The translations under genes were made by a program, and so were the position numbers. Under the pieces are notes generated by a model, which had not been told where the DNA came from, ran no database searches, and saw only the letters and a program-made list of their open reading frames with translations. Shown here piece after piece: positions 21,697 to 32,821 of a DNA stretch of 64,000 nt; position 1 is the stretch's first letter; each line of letters begins with the position of its first letter. The stretch is from Aphidius gifuensis. Its lineage: Eukaryota > Arthropoda > Insecta > Hymenoptera > Braconidae. The DNA lies in contig NC_057793.1 of assembly GCF_014905175.1 (NCBI RefSeq), positions 14,794,869 through 14,858,868 on the forward strand, in the 5' to 3' direction.

Positions 21697-24600
21697 TTGA
21701 CGGAGAAAAAAATTAATAGACGTACGACACATACAATTTTACGAGAAAATTATAATAAAATATTACGATCAATTGAAATAAATAACGATCAATCGAAAAT
21801 TCAATCAGCAATAATTGATATCCGACGGGACATTTTAAACTTTAATTCTCAGCTCCGGGATTTGCCAAGTGCGCATCGAAAATTGACACAAACAATGGTC
21901 ATATTAACAAGAATTTTAATAAAAATTGAAAACCATCAAAGGCGTGGTGCAGGTGCAAGATCAAACGCAGTTGGTAGTCAATCAATTCAGTCACAGGGGC
22001 CAAGAATTCAGTGGGTTGAACAAGAAAATGTGTTTAATAACCGTATGTCAACTACTGCAATCATTAATATAAATCACAAAGATGTCGCTACTTTTCTAGA
22101 TGATGCAAAAGGTCTTCTTATTCAGAAGGTGAATGCACATTTACATGAAAAAAATTCACTTAAAATTAATACAGTATTAGCTGCTAATTTTAAGATAATA
22201 AAAGATGATGTTATTCAAACTGTCACTAAATATTTTAGTGATGGTAGTATAACGATTTTGCAGTCAACAGATCTTGACAGTCAATTTTCTGAAAATTTTG
22301 AAATATTGAAAACTGATTTAGAAAATATGGAAGATAAAGGCTCTGGTTGGACATTGAAAGAGATTATTCATTTGGAAGTACAAATTAATGAATATATTCC
22401 ACTGCAGGGAGGAAATTCATCATACATTGATCTTCCACAGTGGATTATAAATACACGCTCTGTTGTTAATATTTAAAATTTAGACAATATGTGCTTTGTT
22501 TGGTCTGTATTAGCTGGATTGTACAATGTTAAAGAACATACCAACAGAGTTACCACATATCAGCCATATTCAAAAAATTTAAATTTGGCTGGACTAAATT
22601 TCCCCTTATCATGGAAACAAATTCCTCAATTTGAAAAAATGAATAACCTGAAAGTTAATATATACGGAATTGAATCCGATCTTAATATTGATGATGATAA
22701 ATAATAATGAATCCGATCATAACCAAAAAAAAAAAGGATTCAAGCGAAGATCAAAAAGGATAGTTCCTTTTTATATTAGTAGAAATAAATCAGATAAAAA
22801 TACAATTCATTTGTTAATGATTGAACGAGCTGATTCTACTGATGAATCTGATGATGATGATGATAATGAATTATTTGAAGATAATATCAATCTAAAATCA
22901 CAGATTGATTTATCTTTATATCATTTCGCATCTATCAGAAATCTTTCAAGGTTAGTTTTCACGCAAATTTCTGGTACGAAAGGAAAAAAAATAATTTGTG
23001 ATCGTTGTTTGTGTTATTTTCATACAGAAAAAGCACAAATAAATCATTCAGTGCAATGTAACAAGAAAAGCAGCGAAGCAATGTCATTACCATCTCGAAA
23101 AAATAAAATTTTAAAGTTTAAAAATTATAAACATCAATTAAATGTACCATTTATAGTATATGCTGACAGTGAAAATATTCTAGAAAAAATTGATGATACA
23201 AATGGATTAGAAAAACAAAAAACACATAGTTATCAAAAGCATATTCCCAGCAGTATTGCATATTATTTAAAATGTAGCTACGATAATTCACTTACAAAGT
23301 TCAAGCTTAACCGTAGTTCAGATTGTATTGATTGGTTTTTGGAAGAGCTAAAAAATATAGCCTTTACTGTTGATAAAATAATAGAAGACATCAAACCATT
23401 GTCTTTGACATATGATGAAGAACAGAAATTTTTGAATGAAACTAAATGTCATATTTGCGAGAAAACTTACGTGATTGATGACGTTAGATGTCGTGATCAC
23501 TGCCACATCACCGGAAAATACAGAGGTTCTGCGCATGTGTCATGCAATATGAATTATCAGGACTCATGTAGAATTCCTGTGGTATTTCATTCTTTGCGCA
23601 CATGACGTTCATCATATTATTAAACGTCTCCAGAATAAATTTCCAGGCAGAATTGATTTATTCGCTTTAAATAAAGAAAGTTACATTTCTTTAACTAAGT
23701 GGGTTGACGGAACAAGAATTAAGTTAAGATTCATCGACTCATATCGTTTTTTGGCCAGTTCCATTGATTCATTGTCAAAAAATTTAGATAATGCTAAAAA
23801 AGAAATAACAAAAAGTTTTTGTAAAAGTGAAGAAGAATTCAAATTGATAACAAAAAAAGGAGTGTTCCCCTATGACTATGTTGATAGTTGGGAAAAATTT
23901 GATGAAACAACACTGCCATCTAAGAATCACTTTTATTCGCAACTTAATGAAGAAGATATTTCAGATGAAGCATATGAGCATGCGCATAATGTTTGGCAAA
24001 CGTTTCATATAAAATCATTGGGAGAGTATTCGGATTTATATTTGGAGACAGATGTCGCTCTGTTAGCAGACATATTCGAGAGTAGGTGCCTTCTTTTGGG
24101 TGTTTATTTTTTTTCCTGTTTATTTTCGCGCATGCGCCGTTGAATGCGCAGTCGGCAAAAAGTCCGATTGCAACAGCGTAGGACATAAGGAGCTGGATCA
24201 GCCATGTTTTAATTCTTATTTTTTAAGAATTATTTGTTCGACGCCACTGTTCTCTCCTCATGTTTGCATAATATGCGCATGTGCATGTTCATGCACATTA
24301 AAGTTTAAAAAATTAATACACAAAAGAAAGCACCTAGTTTCAGAACCGATTGTTTACAAACATATAAGCTGGATCCTGCGCACTACTATACACTCCCAGG
24401 GTTGAGTTTCAGCGCCATGTTACGATATACACAGATTGAATTAGAATTACTAACTGATCCAGAAATGATGTTTTTTATTGAGCAAGGCATACGTGGTGGG
24501 TTATCTCAGTGCTCAAATCGTTATGGAAAAGCAAATAACCGATTTATGGGCAACGAGTATGATCCTGAAGAAGAAGAGTCATTTTTAATGTATTTTGATT

Positions 24601-25866
24601 TATACAATATGTATGGAGCTGCAATGATGGAAAGTCTCCCTACACATAACTTTAAATGGGAAAGTAATTTTGACCCAGCGATCCTCGATTCAATTTCTGA
24701 CGACTCAAAGATTGGTTATATTCTTAAAGTAGATTTAGAATATCCTTCATATTTACATCATCATCATTAAGATTTTCCGTTAGCACCAGTTCGTGAGAAA
24801 CCACCGCTAAAAACTAGTAAAACGGAAAAATTATTAGCGACTTTGAACTCAAAAGAAAAATATGTTATACACTATCGTAATTTGAAACAATATATTTCAT
24901 TGGGAATGAAATAATAAAAATTCATAGAGTTTTGAAATTTGAACAAAAACAATGGCTCAAACCATACATTGAATTAAATACTGAGTTAAGAAAACAAGCT
25001 CGTACTGCATTTGAAAAAGATCTTCGTAAATTATTTATCAATGCAATATATGGAAAAACACTAGAAACAGTACGAAATAGAAAACAAATGAAAATAGTAT
25101 CGAAATATGGCGGCAGAGGGGGAGCCAGATCATTAATTTCCAAACCAAATTTCCATAGTGCATTAATTGTTGGAGATTTCGTTATAGTTGAGATGAAACC
25201 ACAATGGATAATGTTTGACAAGCCAATATATATTGGTTTTTCAATATTGGAAATTTCTAAAACTTTTATGTATGATTTTCATTATAATTTTATGAAAAAA
25301 GAATATGGTGATAAGGTCAAATATTTATATGGTGGCACTGATTCAGCAATATATCATATTTTTGGTAATAATCCTTATGAATTAATTCGTAAGAACACAG
25401 CAAAATTTGATACTTCAGATTATCCTGAAAATAATATATATGGGATTCCGTTCAAAAATAAAAAAGTTATTGGCATTATAAAAGATGAAAACAATGGAAA
25501 AATAATGAAAGAATTCATTGGTCTACGAAGTAAATTATATACATATATAGTAGATAAAGAAAATAACTCTTCAACAGATGACGTTCATGAACGAGCTAAA
25601 GGTGTCAAAAGATTAACCCTTCGACAAATTACGTTTGAAGATTATAAAAATTGTCTTGAAAATCATGTTATTTGTCAAAAAAACAAAATACGATTAGATC
25701 AAAAAAACATGACATTAATACCATAAATACTGAAAAAATTGCATTAAGTTGGAACGATGACAAACGTCGCTTAAAAGCAGGAGAAACAGACACATTACCA
25801 TGGGGTTATAAGTATAATCAACAAATGTGTCTTAGTAGTAGTATTTTCAAAACGAAATTTGTATAA
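21697..25866 (+). pseudogene. polB: P1 protein-primed family B DNA polymerase, broken
   Basis: This would copy the element genome. The N-terminal extension carries GSGWTLKEIIHLE, a segment reading MCFVWSVLAGLYN, a CDRCLCYFH zinc motif and a C..C..DHCH..GKYRGSAH motif that is common in Polinton polymerases. Palm motifs are DLYNMYGAAM (motif A), INAIYGKTLETV (motif B) and YGGTDSAIY (motif C). Motif C has glycine in place of the first catalytic aspartate (P2 and P3 read YMDTDSAI). The ATG seen in P2/P3 is replaced here by TTG in the alignable position at 21697. Stops or frame changes occur near 22474, 22700, 23600 and 24768. A 258-bp intron is inferred at 24086-24343. The gene is dead on several grounds. 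Confidence 0.88.
24086..24343 (+). other. Inferred intron in the P1 DNA polymerase gene
   Basis: Removing GTGCC...TTTCAG joins the codons for DIFES to those for RTDCLQTYKLD in frame. This matches the uninterrupted P2/P3 block at the same place (DIFEN..). The insert is richer in GC than the gene, contains GCGCATGCGCC and GCGCATGTGCATG stretches, and has stops. P2 and P3 have no intron here. Confidence 0.7.
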
Positions 25867-25996
25867 AACGATCAAAACTGGTTTCTTTGTAAATAAATGA
25901 AATTTTTTTCACTAAATCGTATTTTCAGACGATTATATTTATATTTTTATCCTATCAAAGAATATGTATAATATGTCTAATACGTTTATTTTCAGC

Positions 25997-26121
25997 AGTC
26001 CAAATTTAGAGACTTTTTTTGCCGCTGATGGTGCTTGTAAAATTTTTTTATATAGATTTCACATACAAAAGCTTCACAAGCGCCGCTAGTGGAAGAAAAA
26101 AGCCCTAAATTGTAATGCCCC
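25997..26121. mobile_element. MITE, copy 2 of 3
   Basis: Same family as 21190-21341: a diverged left arm (CCAAATTTAGAGACTTTTTT) and a right arm with CTTCACAAGCGCCG and AAGCCCTAAATTGTAATGCCCC. It sits between the convergent ends of polymerase and integrase in P1. Confidence 0.7.
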
Positions 26122-26136
26122 AGATAGTTCAGTCCA

Positions 26137-26276
26137 TTCACAGGGTTTCTTACAATTTGTATTATTTTTGTTATTGATGGCGCTTGTAAAATTTTTTTTA
26201 TATATATTTTATATACAAAAGCTTCACAAGCGCCGTCAGTGGAGGAAAAAAGCCCTAAATTGTAATGCCCTGTGAA
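26137..26276. mobile_element. MITE, copy 3 of 3
   Basis: The ends TTCACAGGG and CCCTGTGAA match as an inverted repeat. The interior has TGATGGCGCTTGTAAAA on one side and CTTCACAAGCGCCGTCAGTGG with AGCCCTAAATTGTAATG on the other. It lies 15 bp after copy 2, giving a tandem pair. Confidence 0.75.
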
Positions 26277-26456
26277 TTAGACTGCTGCAGCATAACATGT
26301 CCACCCTGTCAAATAATACGTATAATAATACTAAGTATAATAAGTAAAATAGTTCGGAATGTAAATTCCCTATACTGTTTGCTAGTATATCATACTTTTT
26401 TTAGTTGGTAGTTTATATTAATATTAAAATAAACAAACACAGAATATAGAATTTTT

Positions 26457-27380
26457 TTATAATGCTGATTTATTCAACCATTGATTATGCGTGTTATCAA
26501 ATCCCAAATATTTTACATACACTTCATTACCCCTTCTTTTTAAAATTTTTTTTATCAAATAAATATCTTTGTGTCGAACTTTTTGTAACTCTGGTTGATA
26601 AAAACAGCCATTTATTGTATTTTTTCGATAGTCTTCAAGGTTATATGTGACAGGAGATGTTTTATTAACCTTTACAATTTTAAATATTTCATTTGTCCAG
26701 TTTGGAATGTAATTTTTTTCAAAAACATGCTTGTATTTACTTATTCTAACATGATCATTAAACTTGAATTTAGGTTTGATATAACAATAATTCAAACTTT
26801 TGTACACTGTTCTTTTTAAAATTGAAATTTTTTTACCATCAACTTCTATTGGTTTCATTTTAATAGTTCTGTGTTTAGTATTATTATATTTCTCAATTAA
26901 CTTTGGTAATAGTTTTAACCATTTATAATTCCCTTGCATGCTAAATTCGAAATACATTTTGTTTTTAATGGTCCTATTGAATCTTTCAACTATTGATGCC
27001 TTTAAATGAGTAAATGTTGAGTACATATGAACAATATATTTTTTTAGCATTGATTTAAATGTAGAATTATAAAACTCGGTTCCTTGATCCACATGGAGAT
27101 TTTTGCAAATTCTCCCTTTTTTAAATATTGATTCCATCGCTGATGATACTTCTTTTCCAGTTTTATTTTTGAGTCCTACAGCCCAACTGAATTTTGAAAA
27201 AATGTCGATAACTGTTAAAATATATTTAAATCCAGAGTTTACACTTGAATATTCAATCATTTCGACAAGATCTGCTTGCCATGTTTCATCTTTGTCTCTG
27301 ATATCAACTTGACGACGTAAAAAATTTTTTCTTGCTGGAGCATGTAATTCACGCACAACATCTTTTTTATAGTCTGTCAT
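26457..27380 (-). CDS. P1 retroviral-type integrase with chromodomain
   Basis: An intact 307-residue frame from an ATG. It would insert the element into host DNA. The rve catalytic core shows D37 (TWQADLVEM), D98 (HVDQGTEFYN) and E132 (ASIVERFNRT), the D,D,E triad. After a linker with NDHVRISKYKHVFEKNY and a short beta segment, the C terminus reads VYVKYLGFDNTHNQWL, a chromodomain-like end of the kind that can guide integration to chromatin. It is convergent with the polymerase, separated by two MITEs. It is the only complete integrase frame in the window and the only long P1 frame without an interruption besides its neighbour. Confidence 0.92.
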   Translation of the reverse strand: MTDYKKDVVRELHAPARKNFLRRQVDIRDKDETWQADLVEMIEYSSVNSGFKYILTVIDIFSKFSWAVGLKNKTGKEVSSAMESIFKKGRICKNLHVDQGTEFYNSTFKSMLKKYIVHMYSTFTHLKASIVERFNRTIKNKMYFEFSMQGNYKWLKLLPKLIEKYNNTKHRTIKMKPIEVDGKKISILKRTVYKSLNYCYIKPKFKFNDHVRISKYKHVFEKNYIPNWTNEIFKIVKVNKTSPVTYNLEDYRKNTINGCFYQPELQKVRHKDIYLIKKILKRRGNEVYVKYLGFDNTHNQWLNKSAL

Positions 27381-27430
27381 AATTCTTTGACTGATGACTA
27401 CTGATTGTTTTTTTTATTTTTTTTTTTATA

Positions 27431-28351
27431 TTAATATATCGAACCTCTTTCTCTTAACTCTTCGATAATTGACATGATTTCATTATCGTGATTTGGATTA
27501 TCAGCTGCTCTCGATGCAATTAATAATCGTAAACGATCAACAAGCTCATTCGGATTATCCCAATATACATAATTCACTGTAGATGTGATATCTTTGGCAA
27601 CTCTCATAGCTGTCGGTAATAATCCAGTACCATAACGCTCATTATTACTTTCAGGTGATGCAATGAAATCAATATATTTTTGAGATGCTAGATTTTTTAT
27701 TGGCGTATTTGATCTATGATATCGATGATGTGCATTTGTGTTATGAATAATTTCACTATAATTTTTTTCATCAATATCAGTGATGATTCTTTTATTTGGT
27801 GACTTCATGAATAATAATTCCATTAATCCAGGTGTTATCTCGTATGATGTATCAAAAATATTTATTTTATCATCATTAAATAATACTTTAGCATTTCCGA
27901 TCTTGTAGTCTGATTTAACTAGTCTTATTCCGTAATCTTTATCCCACTGTATACTATTGATTTTTTTCAAGTATTCATTTATTAAATCATTATTTGATTC
28001 ATCTCTCACAAATGTTATGTCACCTTCATTAGCAGTATCATATTCAGGTTCTTGATCATGTATTGTATCTTCAATATCGGAAGTACTATTATTGGACTCA
28101 TAAATTGAATTATTGTTCTCATAATTTGTATTTTTTTCATTCGGAAAAATTTCATCATCAATTGTCGATGATTTAACGGTTGTTGGTATTTGTGCTGCTA
28201 ATTTGTTAAGCGGTGTAACAACTGGTTTTAAATATTCATTCGCAGTTCCTGATATATTTTCTTCGTCTAATTTTAACAATTTATATTTTTTACGAATACA
28301 AGCGTATCGTATTCGGAAATTGTTCGTGTAATCGTGCAACTTTAGCGACAC
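27431..28351 (-). CDS. P1 conserved Polinton protein of unknown role
   Basis: About 306 residues, open from a GTG at 28351; no ATG of P2/P3 type is visible upstream, so the true N terminus may be lost. An acidic, serine- and asparagine-rich middle lies between NEYLKPVVTPLNKLAA and a conserved C-terminal block with YVYWDNPNELVDRLRLLIAS and NEIMSIIEELRERG. Orthologues lie at 38641-39634 (P2) and 61642-62643 (P3). I recall this C-terminal block as common in arthropod Polintons (annotated as a DUF), but I do not know a function. It lies between integrase and ATPase on the same strand. Confidence 0.75.
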   Translation of the reverse strand: MSLKLHDYTNNFRIRYACIRKKYKLLKLDEENISGTANEYLKPVVTPLNKLAAQIPTTVKSSTIDDEIFPNEKNTNYENNNSIYESNNSTSDIEDTIHDQEPEYDTANEGDITFVRDESNNDLINEYLKKINSIQWDKDYGIRLVKSDYKIGNAKVLFNDDKINIFDTSYEITPGLMELLFMKSPNKRIITDIDEKNYSEIIHNTNAHHRYHRSNTPIKNLASQKYIDFIASPESNNERYGTGLLPTAMRVAKDITSTVNYVYWDNPNELVDRLRLLIASRAADNPNHDNEIMSIIEELRERGSIY

Positions 28352-29057
28352 ATAAGAAAAGCGCGTATTTTACATTCACATTTAACAAAGAAAGACAAAT
28401 TATATTCCTCGGAAAAACAACTATATAACTATCGTTTTATTCAAGATATATATGAAAATATATAACGACAATTTATCAAAATGTAAATAATCTATATTTT
28501 ATATCAAAATAATTTACTATGAAAAATATATTTAACTTTATTCTAAAAAATCATAATTTAAAGGTAAATTTTTCATTTTAAATTTTGTATTTTAGTTTTT
28601 TTAAAAATTGCTATTATATAAAGATAAAATTTATTTATTAATTGGTTGTTCTATTTATAAATAACGCAACAAATGCGCACAAAATTTTAAGCCCAATTGC
28701 ATCGAGATCCGATGATTATTGAGAAAGTTGAGCTAGCTTAATATTTGAATTTTTTAAAAGAATGTAAAAAATAAAAAAAAAATTTTCTTTCAAATTTATT
28801 TCTTCACACATAAAAAAAACATAATTCGCACAAAATTTCAAGCCTAATTGCATCAAGATCCGATGATTATTGAAAAAGTTGTGCTAGCTTAATATGTCAA
28901 TTTAAAAAAAAAAAATATCAAAAAAAATTTTGTTTACTCGCTTTTTTTTGTTGTTTTTCTGCTACAACGAAAGAAATAAAAAATAACAGCAAAAAAGGCA
29001 AACAAAAGAAATTTACGCATGTTGACCCTTTAAGATTTTACAATTAACTAATAAAAT
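28352..29057. other. Non-coding insert between two P1 genes
   Basis: In P2 and P3 the two flanking genes are separated by only about 15 bp, so some 690 bp have been added here. It contains the direct repeat listed separately and otherwise AT-rich sequence without coding potential. Confidence 0.55.
28668..28915 (+). repeat. Direct repeat, about 155-bp period, two copies
   Basis: Two copies share GCACAAAATTT(T/C)AAGCC, CAATTGCATC(G/A)AGATCC and GATGATTATTGA followed by GTTG(A/T)GCTAGCTTAATAT, starting near 28676 and 28831. Confidence 0.7.
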
Positions 29058-29774
29058 TTAACAAATTGTTTTGTTATTTATAGTTATAAAGCAGTCAAAA
29101 TTTTTTCTATACCTTCCTTTATCTATATCTCTATCTTTATCAATACACAAAAAGCAATATTTTTCTTTCCAACAATCCACACACATTTGACGAAATTTAC
29201 TGTAGTCCATGTCAATGTTAACATGATCGTGATGTATATGTTTTAGATTTGTATCATCTTGTGGGAAAACAATTAAAAAATTAATATTATCACGTATCAA
29301 ATGTTTAGGGATCCGTGCGTATGATTGACATAAATAAAACGAATCAACAGCTTTATGTCTTCCCATACAAAAAAATGCTTTTACATGGTCCTGCTTTTCA
29401 GTCGCAACATCATCAAATATAAACAATCAATTCGGTTTCGCTCCGTCAACTGGTACTACTTGATCATTATCAGAAAATTTATAATAATTTATTTCTTCAA
29501 GTGGTTCAAGTAATTTTTCCAAATATTGATATTTTGGTTGGTATAATGATTTACTATAAATGTAAATATTTGCAAATCGTAAACCATTTGGATCAACAAT
29601 TAAACTCATTGAAGCGTTCGTTTAACCACAATTACTTCCTCCAATTATCGCATATCTTATTGTATTTGGTAGTAAATCACCATGTCGTTTTTCTTTTAAA
29701 CCATTACCACTTTTCGATGTAATTATATCAAAGTTTATAACTGGTAATTTTAGAACTTGTTTCTGGTATTCCAT
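29058..29774 (-). pseudogene. P1 packaging ATPase (FtsK/HerA-like), broken
   Basis: Homologous throughout to the P2 ATPase. Walker A in P2 reads GGSNCGKT; here GGSNCG is followed by TAA in place of the lysine codon, so the P-loop is ended by a stop at about 29624. A second stop replaces a serine before FIFDDVATE (Walker B) near 29427. Other blocks, such as YLCQSYARIPKHLIRDN and CFLCIDKDRDIDKGRYR, are well kept. In Polintons this enzyme is thought to pump DNA into capsids. The start at 29774 is the ATG equivalent to that of P2. Confidence 0.85.
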
Positions 29775-29847
29775 CGTGATGAGCACTGAGCTCAAATCAT
29801 ATAAATTCAACCGTTTTATACCAAAGCAAATCAGTCTGTTATAAGCT

Positions 29848-29862
29848 ATGATTGAGCATACA
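29848..29862 (+). pseudogene. Stub of P1 PLA2-domain gene
   Basis: ATGATTGAGCATACATAA matches the first codons of the P2 gene at 40437 (MIEHA), then stops and loses similarity. This is where P1 breaks off. The following 180 bp to 30045 are AT-rich with nothing recognised. Confidence 0.6.
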
Positions 29863-30045
29863 TAAAAAATTTATCCTCAAAGCAGAAAAAAAAAATTAAA
29901 TATTACATATAAAGTCTCAATAATTATTCACAAAATATTAAATTATATTTTACTTTGTAATTTTTTTTTAAACTATGAGTGGGTTTTTAAATTTTTTTAT
30001 TTCAAAAAGAATATAATTTCATAAATTTCAAATACAACTATTATT

Positions 30046-30380
30046 AGTAGGGGGTTATAAGAGTTCTGGACCACGGGAAACCGCGAGATTGTGTGGTGGG
30101 ATGGGTGGGTGGTATTTCAAATGTAAGTAGAAAGAGAGAAGAGAATGAGAGAGGGAATAAGAGAGGGGAATATGAGTGGGGAATATGAGTGGGGAGTCTT
30201 TTCGAATTTCATTATTTTATTTTTTTAAATTTCAGGAGAAAAAAAAAAATTGCTTGAAGGAGATTTGAACTCACGGACTTGATTTAAAAATCGAGCGCGC
30301 TATCCCCAAGACCACGGCTCAATCTTCTTGGATGTTGGAAGTAGAAGGTGAGTGATACTGGAAAATTCGAAAATTTGGTG
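30046..30380 (+). repeat. P2 left terminal inverted repeat
   Basis: It aligns with the reverse complement of 46562-46911, with small gaps in purine runs. Shared features are TTCTGGACCACGG, CCGCGAGATTGTG, a GGGTGGGTGG box, a long GA-rich stretch, a tRNA-like module and GATGTTGGAAGTAGAAGG near the inner edge. Confidence 0.92.
30251..30326 (-). other. tRNA-like module, P2 left terminal repeat
   Basis: On the minus strand GAGCCGTGGTCTTGGGGATAG (acceptor/D-arm with A-box) is followed by GCGCGCTCGATTTTTAAATC (anticodon arm) and GTGAGTTCAAATCTCC (T-arm with B-box). It points outward to the element end. The anticodon stem has mismatches. Confidence 0.7.
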
Positions 30381-30605
30381 AAAAGAAGAATTGTTTATTT
30401 ATTTATTTAACAATTAAATAGTTGATAAAATTTTTTTAAAAATATATAATGTAATTTTTCATAAACTTTTAAACATATGGTTTCAATGCAAATTGTTTAA
30501 TTATGAAAAATGTTTATATTATTTTTATTTTTTCTCATGCCTATTGCTTTCATGCAAAAATTAATATCAATTCCCACCGCAAGGTTTGCTGATTTGTGAA
30601 ATAGT

Positions 30606-30655
30606 TTTTTCATTTTCATTTTCATTTTCATTTTCATTTTCATTTTCATTTTTAT
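30606..30655 (+). repeat. CATTTT hexanucleotide microsatellite
   Basis: About eight copies of ATTTTC in a row, between the terminal repeat and the first gene of P2. Confidence 0.8.
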
Positions 30656-30715
30656 TTTTTCTTTTCGTGTTTATCGTTTCGTGAGTGAAGTTGCAAATTG
30701 AAAAGAATATTAATA

Positions 30716-31413
30716 ATGGAGTTAAATTTTAGAAAAGAAATGAGTGCCTACGAAAGGGAAAGAGAGCGAGAATGGTTGTACGCTCAACCATTATATTTGA
30801 CGAAACAATTATTGTTGAGAAAGGTTTGCTTTTCAATTTTAACTAAGTGATTATTGTTTAAAAAAATGATATATTTAAATAATGATAAAAATTGTTCCCA
30901 GATTCATTTAGAGACAAGAAAAGTTTATGCTGAGTTTCTTAAATGTGAAAAGGACAACCGAGTGCATGATTGGACTTGGAAACACCAACGAGAATACTAC
31001 ATGCATTTTGTAATTAAAAAATTTTAATAATTAATAATAATGAAGTGTTTTGTGTAAATATTTAATTATTTATTTATTTCTAGTATAACACAAAAAATTC
31101 TTCGATACGTGAAGATATAAAGTTGTTAGGAATATTGGAAGAAACTGAGAGAAGTAAAAATTTTTTTGTGTTTTTTACATTTTTTTAAAATTTTTTTATT
31201 CATAAATAAAAGATTTTTTTTTCTTTTTTTGTTATAGAAATTGCTTGGTGTCAATATGAGGCAAAATTAACACCAATCACAAGGGATGGAACTTTTAGGG
31301 ACCTGCAAGCTCTCTACCCAGAAGAAGTTGAAGAATATGAATGGGGTCCAACTATGTGTAATGCCAACACAACCCTTAATCAGTTTGAAAGATTTCTCGA
31401 TAATCATAAATAA
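30716..31413 (+). CDS. P2 left-arm spliced gene, four exons (unknown)
   Basis: Exons are 30716-30823 (36 codons), 30902-31009 (36 codons), 31084-31153 (70 nt) and 31238-31413 (176 nt, ending TAA). The splice borders are AAG|GTTTGC, CCCAG|ATT, TTT|GTAATT, TTCTAG|TAT, AGA-A|GTAAAA and TTATAG|AA. Every join keeps the frame, and the spliced product is 153 residues, from MELNFRKEMSAYERER to FERFLDNHK. It is charged and helical early on; exon 2 is rich in aromatic residues (WTWKHQREYYMHF). No domain was recognised. Four consistent joins with no stop make chance unlikely. It is placed like the P1 spliced gene at 18930. Confidence 0.65.
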
Positions 31414-32056
31414 ATATATATATATATAAATGTACATGGTTTAAATAAATAAAAAAAAAAAAAATGACAATAATAAAACAAAAAAAAAAAAAATCTCATT
31501 TCTATCCTTAATTCCCTAACCTCCAGAAACTATAAATAATTCAATAAATAAATACATAAATAAATAATAAAAAATCTAAATCAATGAGCCAACAACTACG
31601 AAACCAATGACTTGAACAATAAAAAAATGAAAAACAAAAAAAAATATACAAAGATCGTGTAACATAATTGAAAAAAAAAAAAAAAAAAAAAATGGAAAAA
31701 TAAATTAAATTCTAAAAAAAAAAATGGTAAAAAAGAAAAAAAAAACACAATTGCATATATATATTTTTATGATTATTTTTTTTATTTAAAAAATCTTATT
31801 ATTATTATTATTATTATTATTACAATAAAAAAAAATGAAATTAAATGAATTTGCCCCCCTGCTCCATCCTATGGTCCCCTACCATCGGGTGGATGGGTCA
31901 TCCAGAGGGCATGGAATATCTGGCAGGACCCGGCAACACCACCTCTCTTCCAACATCCATGAAACGGAATAAATCAAAGAAAAAAACAAGATTAAAAATT
32001 TTATAATTAAAAAAATGTTATATGGGGAAAAAAAAGAAGGAAAAAAAATTACTTAC
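31414..32056. other. P2 left-arm intergenic region
   Basis: It is dominated by A-runs and an ATT run at 31796-31820. The block 31850-31975 is GC-richer and probably holds the last exon of the minus-strand gene, but its splice acceptor could not be fixed. Confidence 0.5.
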
Positions 32057-32821
32057 TTTCAATCACTCTAGTGGTATCCCTGATATCCATGTCCAACTGA
32101 TCGCTGATTATTTGGAGCTCTATAAGCTGTAAACAAGAAAAAACAAAACAAAAAAATTAGAATAAGTATAAAACAATTGATATTATGGGAAAAGTATTGG
32201 AAAATAAAAAAATAAATAAACAAATAAAAATGCAACTTACTTCAGCAGTGATCTCCAGTCTCCTCCCAAGCGATCTGTCCAGCCCGTATCAAGATTCTCA
32301 GCAGCTCGGTCTTCTTATTCCTTCTCCTTTTGTTCTCTCTACCGAATTTCTCAAAAAAAAGACAAAACAAAAATTAATTTTAAAAATTTTATATAGAATA
32401 ATGAATGAAGAAATTATGGGTAAATAGATGAAATTAGATAATAAGAATAAACACGTGCATGAATTAAAGAATAAGAAGAGTAAGGAGATGCTACTATTTT
32501 ATAATATGAAGAATGAAAAGAAAAATTATTGCAGAATAGACTAATAGGATAACGAATTAATGAATTAATAAAAAAATGAATGGGTAAAATAAATATAAGT
32601 AAAGTTAATAGAAAACTGAAAAGAAAAGATAAGGATAAGCACGTGCACTGATAAAATAATTGAAAAACAGTAAAAAAAAAAATAAAATAAATGAATTATA
32701 AATTACAAAAAGAAAATTGAATAGAAAATTAAAAAAAAAAAAAATATATATTAAATGTACTTACTTCATTTACTAAAATGTTGCGATATTCATGCATGAT
32801 GATACTTGGACGTGGAACCAT
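32057..32821 (-). pseudogene. P2 left-arm spliced gene B homologue
   Basis: Exon 1 is 32821-32765 (19 codons, MVPRPSIIMHEYRN) with a GTAAGT donor. Exon 2 is 32349-32241 after TTTTTTGAG. Exon 3 is 32126-32057 (70 nt, ELQIISDQLDMDIRD) with a GTAAGT donor. Exons 1 and 3 have exactly the lengths of their P1 counterparts. Exon 2 is 109 nt rather than 117, so the frame does not carry through with these borders; it ends in a TGA. Either the gene is frameshifted or a border is wrong. A terminal exon probably lies in 31850-31975. It is divergent from the polymerase. Confidence 0.5.

Larger units (their letters stand above)
17988..29870 (+). mobile_element. Polinton/Maverick P1, right third missing
   Basis: The left end reads AGTAGTATAGTTATACGGG followed by TTCTGGACCACG, which is shared with both ends of P2. 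Gene order from left: two small spliced genes, DNA polymerase, integrase, a conserved unknown protein and packaging ATPase. It stops at the first codons of the PLA2-domain gene at about 29862. The capsid block and right terminal repeat are absent. P1 is clearly diverged from P2 and P3 and most genes carry stops. It has also received MITE insertions. Confidence 0.88.

Noticed and set aside
30606..31820. Possible CRISPR-like or regulatory repeats in the P2 arm
   Set aside because: These are simple microsatellites (CATTTT and ATT runs) without spacers.
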